Assembly: GCA_004558025.1 (NCBI GenBank)
Contig: SFEG01000019.1
Location: 1 to 64,000, forward strand
Source: Clostridiales bacterium
GTDB lineage: Bacteria > Bacillota > Clostridia > Oscillospirales > Oscillospiraceae
Reading direction: 5' to 3'
Length of the DNA stretch: 64,000 nucleotides
The position numbers and the translations under genes were made by a program. Every line of letters begins with the position of its first letter. Within the stretch, counting starts at the first letter, position 1. The notes beneath the pieces are model-generated. The model was not told the DNA's origin. It saw nothing but the letters and a program-made list of their open reading frames with translations, and did no database searches. Below are positions 58,405 through 64,000 of this stretch, piece after piece.

Positions 58405-58460
58405 CGGCGTACGGGGCAGCTGCGGATACATTTGCAGCGGCCGCCCGGTATAAGACCACA
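58395..58460. repeat. Dispersed repeat locus 17 (diverged left edge)
   Basis: TTTTTTGACGGCGTACGGGG, then GCTGCGGATACATTTGCAGC, then GCCCGGTATAAGACC. Much altered, but in the usual order. It carries the stop codon of the CDF gene. A nearby inverted repeat (AGCAGACAGCGGATCGTGTA and TACACGATCCGCTGTCTGCT, 58465-58514) adds a hairpin. Confidence 0.55.
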
Positions 58461-58464
58461 GATA

Positions 58465-58515
58465 GCAGACAGCGGATCGTGTACGGAAGCGCCGTACACG
58501 ATCCGCTGTCTGCTT
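58465..58515. other. Long perfect hairpin between CDF and addB
   Basis: AGCAGACAGCGGATCGTGTA pairs with TACACGATCCGCTGTCTGCT around GGAAGCGCCG. The 20-base arms are perfect. No T-tract follows, so it is not a standard terminator. Confidence 0.7.
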
Positions 58516-58543
58516 GCAGCGTCAAAGCGGCGGCGCTAAACAT

Positions 58544-58572
58544 TTGACTGGGTGACGGCGGATTGGTATAAT
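58544..58572 (+). promoter_or_regulatory. Promoter of addBA
   Basis: TTGACT (58544-58549), 17-base spacer, TATAAT (58567-58572), about 36 bases before the addB start codon. Confidence 0.75.
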
Positions 58573-58607
58573 AAAGTATTATGATAACAGACACAGGCGG
58601 TGAAGAA

Positions 58608-61600
58608 ATGCTCAAAATATTCTACGGCGCGGCGGGCACGGGCAAAAGCGCGGCGATCATGGACGAGATACGCCGCAGCGAGGGCTCTGGTGTGCGCTGT
58701 GTTCTGCTCGTTCCGGAGCAGTACAGCCACGAGGCCGAGCGCGAGCTTTGCAGCGTGTGCGGCGACGGGCTGTCGCTGTATGCGGAGGTGCTGTCGTTTA
58801 CGGGTCTTGCACGCGAGGTCAGCGCCGAGTGCGGCGGCACGGCGGCGGAATATCTCGACAAGGGCGGAAGGCTGCTGTGCATGGCGCTGGCAGCCGACGG
58901 CCTGTATTCGCGGCTGCGCGTTTACGGCGCGGCGCGGCACAAGGCCGAGCTTCAGACTATGCTGATTAGCGCCGTCGACGAGCTCAAAAGTGCCTGCGTC
59001 ACGAGCGGACAGCTGCTCGCGGCGGCGGATAACTGCGAGGGCGCGCTGGGAGATAAGCTCCACGATCTCGGCCTTATCCTGGAGGCCTACGACGGCGTCG
59101 TCGCAAACGGCAGAGCCGACCCCTCCGACCGGCTGAGCGTGCTGGCCGGGCAGATAGAGCGCTCGTCGATAGGCGCAGGCACGCGCGTTTTCGTCGACGG
59201 CTTCACTGATTTCACCGCGCAGGAGCGGCGCGTGCTCGAGGCGATAATGCTCTCCGGCGCGGAGCTTTGCGTGTGCCTTAGCTGCGACGAGCTCAACGGC
59301 GGCAGCGAGGTATTTGCCCTCGGCAGGATAACGGCCGCGGAGCTTCTGCGTTTTGCTTCCGATAACGGCATCGAGACCAAAAAAACGCGCTGGACGGGCG
59401 AGAGCACGAAGCGCCGCCCTCTCTCCTACTTTGCGGAGAACATGTTCAGCTATCGCGCCGTTGAGAAAGCCGACGCCGACGGCTGCATAAAAATAATCAC
59501 AGCGCCCGACATGAACGCCGAGTGCGAGCTTGCCGCGTCCGAGGCACTGCGCCTTGTTCGTGACTGCGGCTGCCGCTGGCGCGATATCGCCGTGTGCGCC
59601 AAGGGCTTTGACGATTACAGGCTGCTGCTCGAGTCTGCGTTTTCGCGCTACGGCGCGCCGGTCTACACTGCGCGCAAGGCCGACATGCTCTCAAAGCCCC
59701 TGCCGGCGCTAATATCGGCGGCATACGATATCATCCTCGGCGGCTGGGAGGCCGACGACGTGTTCGAGTACCTGCGCACGGGCTTCGGCGGGCTTAGCAT
59801 CGACGAGTGCGACGAGCTTGAAAACTACGTTTTCACATGGCAGATACATGGCTCGGCCTGGACGAGACCCGAGCCATGGACGCTGCACCCCGACGGCTAC
59901 GGGAAAGAATTCGACGAGCGCTCAACGAGTGCGCTCGAGCACATAAATCTTCTGCGCGAGACGGCGAGAGCACCGCTCATGCGCTTTGCCGAGCGCGCAA
60001 ACAACGCATCGACCGCGTCGGAGCAGGCGCAGGCGCTCGCCGCGCTTTTTGACGAGCTCGGCCTTGCGGAGAAATTGCAGGCACGAGCCGATGAGCTCGA
60101 GGGCGAAGGCCACGCCGCCGAGGCAAGCGAATGCGCCCGGCTTTGGGATATAACGGTCACGGCGCTTGAGCAGTGCGCGGCCATCCTCGGCGATACGCAG
60201 GCCGCCGCCGAATACTTCGGAAGGCTCTTTGCGCTGATGCTCTCGCGCTACGATATAGGAACGATCCCCGTTTCGCTCGACTGTGTCACGGCGGGCGAGA
60301 TGGATCGCATGAGGCGGCGCAACATAAAGCATCTCATCGTCCTCGGCGCGACGGACGAGCGCATCCCCGGCACGGACACCGACGCCGGTGTTTTCTCCTC
60401 CGACGAGCGAAAGCGGCTTCTTGAACTGGACATCGACCTCGGCGGCACGGGCGACAGCGAGCTCTGGCGCGCATTCTCGACAGTCTATAACTGCCTGACC
60501 CTGCCGTCGGAGAGCCTTACGTTTTGCTATGCTTTAAGCGGCGCGGGCGGAAATGCCCAGCGCTCTGCCTTTGTTGTTAACAGGGCAAAGGCGATGTTTG
60601 ATATTGACGCAAAGCCCTTTGATGCGGACAATGCACGTCTGTCGGCGCACGCTCCGGCGCTGGAGCTTGCAGCGCAGTCGCTGCACGGCGGCGGCACGGC
60701 GGCCGCGAGTGCGGCGGAATATTTCGCGCAGGCAGAGCCCGAGAGACTGCGTGAACTTGAGCTTGCCGCAAGCCTCAGCCGCGGCAAGCTGTCGCGCGCG
60801 TCGGTAAGGGCGCTGTACGGCGAAAGGCTGCGCCTTTCCGCGTCGAGGATCGATAAATTCGCCTCCTGCCGCTTTGCATATTTCATGCAGTACGCGCTCA
60901 AAGCAAAGCCGCACGAGCCGGCGGATTTCACGGCACCGGAGCTGGGCACCTTCATGCACCGCATCCTCGAGCAGGTCACGCGCGAGGTAAGCTCCATGGG
61001 CGGCTACAAAAGCGTTGACGACGAGACGGTGCGCACCCTGTGCGACAAATACGTTTCCGAATATATTAAGCGCGAGCTCAACGATTTCCGCGACAAGAGC
61101 AAGCGCTTCGAATACCTCTTCCGACGTCTTATAAGCAGCGTGCATCAGATCGTGCTCGACCTTGCCGACGAGCTGCGCCGCAGCGATTTCGAGCCGCTGT
61201 CGTTCGAACTCGACTTTGCTCACACGCCCGAGCTGCCGCCGCTTGAGCTCGGGACCGGAGAGGATAAGCTCATTCTCACCGGCATCGCCGACCGCGTCGA
61301 CGGCTGGCTGCACGAGGGTAAGCTGTATCTGCGCATCGTCGACTATAAGACAGGGCGCAAAAAATTCGAGCTTTCGGACGTGCTGTACGGCATGAATCTT
61401 CAGATGCTGCTGTATCTGTTCTCGCTGGGCGAAAACGGACAGACGCTGTACGGACATGAGATCGTCCCGGCCGGAGTTTTATACGTTCCGGCGCGCGACG
61501 AGGTGACGAAAAGCGACTTTGATCTGAGCGACGAAGAGCTCGGCAAAAAACGCGCCGCAGCTCTTCGCCGCAGCGGGCTTATACTCAATGAACCCGAGGT

Positions 61601-61946
61601 CATTGCTGCTATGGAAAATTCGGATACGCCGCAATATATCCCCGTCACGTTCAAAAAATCGGGTGTCGACGGTGACGCGCTCGTCTCGGCAGAGCGCCTG
61701 GGAGTTCTGGCGCGGCATATCGACAAAACGCTGTGCGAGATGGCGTCCGAGCTCAGGGGAGGCAGCATCGCGGCCGACCCGTACTACGCCGGTCAGCAGG
61801 AGACGGCGTGCATAAACTGCGACTATTTCGACGCATGCCGCTTCCGCGACGGCGAAAACGGCGAGAGCATGAGAATAACGCCGCACCTTCCCGCGACGAA
61901 GGTGTGGAGCGTTTTGGAGGGAGGCGAGACCGATGGCGAAATTTGA
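58608..61946 (+). CDS. addB: ATP-dependent helicase/deoxyribonuclease subunit B
   Basis: About 1112 residues. N-terminal Walker A FYGAAGTGKSA (inactive-type helicase in the family, but the loop is intact), VPEQYSHEAERE, and a C-terminal RecB-type nuclease domain with GTFMHRILEQV, LTGIADRVDGWL and VDYKTGR. The iron-sulfur site is kept: one Cys in FASCRFAYFMQYAL and three in ACINCDYFDACR. ATG 58608 is chosen over 58581 for its GGCGGTGAAGAA ribosome site. It works with AddA to repair double-strand breaks at Chi-like sites. Overlaps addA by 14 bases. Confidence 0.93.
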   Translation: MLKIFYGAAGTGKSAAIMDEIRRSEGSGVRCVLLVPEQYSHEAERELCSVCGDGLSLYAEVLSFTGLAREVSAECGGTAAEYLDKGGRLLCMALAADGLYSRLRVYGAARHKAELQTMLISAVDELKSACVTSGQLLAAADNCEGALGDKLHDLGLILEAYDGVVANGRADPSDRLSVLAGQIERSSIGAGTRVFVDGFTDFTAQERRVLEAIMLSGAELCVCLSCDELNGGSEVFALGRITAAELLRFASDNGIETKKTRWTGESTKRRPLSYFAENMFSYRAVEKADADGCIKIITAPDMNAECELAASEALRLVRDCGCRWRDIAVCAKGFDDYRLLLESAFSRYGAPVYTARKADMLSKPLPALISAAYDIILGGWEADDVFEYLRTGFGGLSIDECDELENYVFTWQIHGSAWTRPEPWTLHPDGYGKEFDERSTSALEHINLLRETARAPLMRFAERANNASTASEQAQALAALFDELGLAEKLQARADELEGEGHAAEASECARLWDITVTALEQCAAILGDTQAAAEYFGRLFALMLSRYDIGTIPVSLDCVTAGEMDRMRRRNIKHLIVLGATDERIPGTDTDAGVFSSDERKRLLELDIDLGGTGDSELWRAFSTVYNCLTLPSESLTFCYALSGAGGNAQRSAFVVNRAKAMFDIDAKPFDADNARLSAHAPALELAAQSLHGGGTAAASAAEYFAQAEPERLRELELAASLSRGKLSRASVRALYGERLRLSASRIDKFASCRFAYFMQYALKAKPHEPADFTAPELGTFMHRILEQVTREVSSMGGYKSVDDETVRTLCDKYVSEYIKRELNDFRDKSKRFEYLFRRLISSVHQIVLDLADELRRSDFEPLSFELDFAHTPELPPLELGTGEDKLILTGIADRVDGWLHEGKLYLRIVDYKTGRKKFELSDVLYGMNLQMLLYLFSLGENGQTLYGHEIVPAGVLYVPARDEVTKSDFDLSDEELGKKRAAALRRSGLILNEPEVIAAMENSDTPQYIPVTFKKSGVDGDALVSAERLGVLARHIDKTLCEMASELRGGSIAADPYYAGQQETACINCDYFDACRFRDGENGESMRITPHLPATKVWSVLEGGETDGEI

Positions 61947-64000
61947 GCCGACGAGCGCACAGAAAAGTGCGATAGAGGAATCGGGGCGGGCGGTGCTCGT
62001 CTCGGCGGCGGCCGGAAGCGGCAAGACGCGAGTTTTGACCGAGCGCCTCCTGCGCCGCATAGAGCGTGACGCGGATATCGACAGCTTCCTTGTCATCACC
62101 TTCACCAAGGCAGCCGCCGCGGAGCTTAAAAGCCGCATACTCGACGAGATCTCCGAGCGCCTGGCTACCGATCCCGACAACCGCCGTCTGCGCCGTCAAA
62201 GCGCCCTGTGCGCCAAGGCGCAGATAGGCACGATCGACTCGTTCTGCCAGAGCTTTCTGCGTGAGCATTGCCACGCGGCGCAGCTTTCGCCGGAGTTTCG
62301 GGTCATCGAGGAGGACAGAGCCGAGGCGATAAAGCAGCGCGTTATCCAGCGCGTTCTGGATGACTGCTACGAAGCGCCCGACGAAAGTTTTCGCCTTTTA
62401 TCCGACACAGTGGGCGCGGGGCGCGACGATAAGCGCCTTGCAGAGACCGTTCTTGAGCTCCACCGAAAAACGCAGAGCCACGCACGTCCCGAGCTTTGGC
62501 TGCGGCAGCAGCTTGAAGCTCTCGAGCCGACCGAGACCGACGCCGGGAAAACCGTCTGGGGCGCGGAGATACTCGATGCCGTGCGCGACGATGCAAGCTA
62601 CTGGGCGCAGAGGATGGACGATATCTGCGCTCTTGCGGAAAGAGACGAGCTCGTCGCGGCAAAATACGGCCCCGGCTTTGCCGAGACCGCGCTTTCCCTG
62701 CGCGACCTTGCCCGTGCCTGCGATCTCGGATGGGACAGGGCGCGGCAGGCGCTTCCGATAAGCTTTCCGAAGCTCGGAGTCATCAGAAATCCGCCCGACC
62801 CCGAGCTCAAGGAGTATACGAAGGCCGTGCGCGACCTGTGCAAGAAAAGCTGTGCAAAATACGATAAGCTGCTCTCGGCAAGCAGCGGAAAGCTCCTCGG
62901 CTATATGCGAAAAACGGCACCTGCGATGAAGGCGCTCATAGAGCTTACGCTGCGCTTTGACAGGGCATATGCCGCCGAAAAGCGGCGCAGAGCCGAGGTC
63001 GATTTTGCCGATCTCGAGCATCTGACGGCGCAGCTTTTGACAAACGAGGACGGCAGCCCAACCGAACTTGCGAGCGAAACATCGCAGCGCTTTTGCGAGA
63101 TCATGGTCGACGAATATCAGGACGTAAACCGTGTTCAGGACGATATTTTCCGCGCTTTGTCGAAAAACGGCGAAAATTTGTTCATGGTCGGCGACGTGAA
63201 GCAGTCGATATACCGCTTCCGCCTGGCCGACCCCCTGATATTCACCGAAAAATACGAAAAATACGCATTTTTGCCCGACGCGTGCAAAAATGAGCCCATA
63301 AAGATCATGCTTCAGGAAAACTTCCGCTCGCGGCAAGAGGTCATCGACGGAATAAACGGCGTTTTTTCGGCCTGCATGTCGAAAAAACTCGGCGAGATCG
63401 ACTATGACGAGAATGCGCTCCTGCGCTGCGGAGGCGTGTATGACGACGAAGGAGTCCTGCCCGAGCTCATTCTCATCGACGTCAAGGGCGACGAGGACGA
63501 TCTGCGCGATAAGACCGAAAAGGAGGCCGCCGTCGTCGCCGAAAAGATACGGGAGCTGATGGCCTCGGGCATGACGGTCTCCGGCCGCGAGCTCGGCTAC
63601 GGCGACATTGCGCTTCTGATGCGCTCGGCAAACTCCGTGGGCGAAACGTACCGGCGTGAGCTCATTTTGCGCGGCATACCCGTCGCCGCCGGTCAGGGCG
63701 GAAGCTTCTTTGCCGCAACGGAGACGGCCTCGCTCATGAGCCTGCTTGCCATTATCGACAATCCGCATCAGGACGTTGCGCTCATCGCCGTTCTGCGCTC
63801 GAGCGCCTTCGGCTTCACGGCCGACGAGCTTACCGAAATACGCCTTGCCGACCGCGAGGGCGACTTCTATACGGCGCTCAAAAAAGCCGCCGGGGAAAAC
63901 GAAAAATGCGCATCGTTTCTCGAAACGCTCGGAAAACTGCGCTCCCGCGCGACGGATGCGCCGATAGACGAGCTGCTCACGTTTATTTATAACGAGCTTG
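61933..64000 (+). CDS. addA: ATP-dependent helicase/nuclease subunit A (3' end outside window)
   Basis: 689 codons present, about 55% of a usual AddA of about 1200 residues. UvrD-type helicase motifs: SAAAGSGKT (Walker A), VITFTKAAAAELKSRI, MVDEYQDVNRVQ (motif II), VGDVKQSIYRFR (motif III), ENFRSR (motif IV). The C-terminal helicase motifs and nuclease domain lie beyond the window. Start overlaps addB, so translation is coupled. The window ends in frame with no stop. Confidence 0.93.
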   Translation, partial: MAKFEPTSAQKSAIEESGRAVLVSAAAGSGKTRVLTERLLRRIERDADIDSFLVITFTKAAAAELKSRILDEISERLATDPDNRRLRRQSALCAKAQIGTIDSFCQSFLREHCHAAQLSPEFRVIEEDRAEAIKQRVIQRVLDDCYEAPDESFRLLSDTVGAGRDDKRLAETVLELHRKTQSHARPELWLRQQLEALEPTETDAGKTVWGAEILDAVRDDASYWAQRMDDICALAERDELVAAKYGPGFAETALSLRDLARACDLGWDRARQALPISFPKLGVIRNPPDPELKEYTKAVRDLCKKSCAKYDKLLSASSGKLLGYMRKTAPAMKALIELTLRFDRAYAAEKRRRAEVDFADLEHLTAQLLTNEDGSPTELASETSQRFCEIMVDEYQDVNRVQDDIFRALSKNGENLFMVGDVKQSIYRFRLADPLIFTEKYEKYAFLPDACKNEPIKIMLQENFRSRQEVIDGINGVFSACMSKKLGEIDYDENALLRCGGVYDDEGVLPELILIDVKGDEDDLRDKTEKEAAVVAEKIRELMASGMTVSGRELGYGDIALLMRSANSVGETYRRELILRGIPVAAGQGGSFFAATETASLMSLLAIIDNPHQDVALIAVLRSSAFGFTADELTEIRLADREGDFYTALKKAAGENEKCASFLETLGKLRSRATDAPIDELLTFIYNEL

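Noticed and set aside
1000..58460. CRISPR-like reading of the repeats
   Set aside because: Copies are far apart, of unequal length and inverted at their ends, with no regular spacers and no cas gene.
1..64000. tRNA, rRNA, tmRNA or SRP RNA genes
   Set aside because: No cloverleaf with TTCGA-type arms or rRNA-like stretch was recognised. A tRNAscan or Infernal run would be needed to exclude all.

Overview
The window looks like chromosome from a high-GC gut-type member of the Clostridia (Firmicutes), probably near Oscillospiraceae/Ruminococcaceae. The evidence is the hprK-murB-rapZ-whiA-dnaE block, addBA, a VanW-type wall protein, ECF transport, feoA-feoA-feoB with the short Cys-rich Feo protein, a DUF3793 protein beside a flavodoxin, acyl-ACP thioesterase and a Bce-type ABC pair. 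Species cannot be named from sequence alone. No rRNA, tRNA, transposase, integrase, phage gene or CRISPR array was seen.

Layout. 1-5.2 kb: the 3' end of an FAD/NAD/4Fe-4S oxidoreductase, a ferredoxin-like protein, an MFS-LOG operon and an ECF S component. 5.8-9.6 kb: a BceAB-like exporter and a small unknown gene. 9.7-14.3 kb: a GH3 glycosidase divergent from a MalY/PatB lyase, then a lipoprotein. 14.6-16.5 kb: a lysine riboswitch driving an NhaC-family transporter, then a cupin gene broken by a repeat. 16.9-24.7 kb (minus strand): htpG, then hemW-vanW-metG-Nif11-like, and rpmB. 24.9-32.7 kb: hprK-murB-rapZ-whiA-lipoprotein-dnaE. 33.2-36.8 kb (minus): trmN6-rsmI and lspA-rluD. 37-44.7 kb: an unknown exported protein, a DtxR-type regulator divergent from a feo operon with three palindromic operators, a regulator/P-type ATPase deletion fusion, DUF3793, flavodoxin and a thioesterase. 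44.8-49.9 kb: PAP2, a lipid kinase, YhhN, a DUF4358-SGNH lipoprotein, a small NTPase and a cyclodeaminase-like protein. 50-57 kb: a YkvI-like membrane protein with two PanE-like dehydrogenases behind an attenuator-type leader, divergent from a paralogue of the first oxidoreductase followed by a HypA-like protein. 57.2-64 kb: a CDF transporter and addB-addA, the latter cut by the window end.

The most unusual feature is between the genes. By eye, at least 17 loci carry one dispersed, modular repeat family. Its edges begin TTTTTAGAGGCGCATTGAGG and form long imperfect inverted repeats around variable cores. About ten genes take their stop codon from the repeat edge, one gene (rsmI) reads into it and has lost its normal C-terminus, a cupin gene is broken by it, and several start codons lie within a few bases of an edge. 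No gene that could move it is present, so it is best seen as a non-autonomous, MITE/REP-like family.

Other points to follow are the structured leader of the ykvI-panE-panE cluster, three direct repeats spaced 52-53 bp upstream of the oxidoreductase promoter, a probable second small mobile element at 43.6 kb, and the decayed metal-ATPase fusion in the feo locus. All assignments come from reading the sequence; none was checked by database search.
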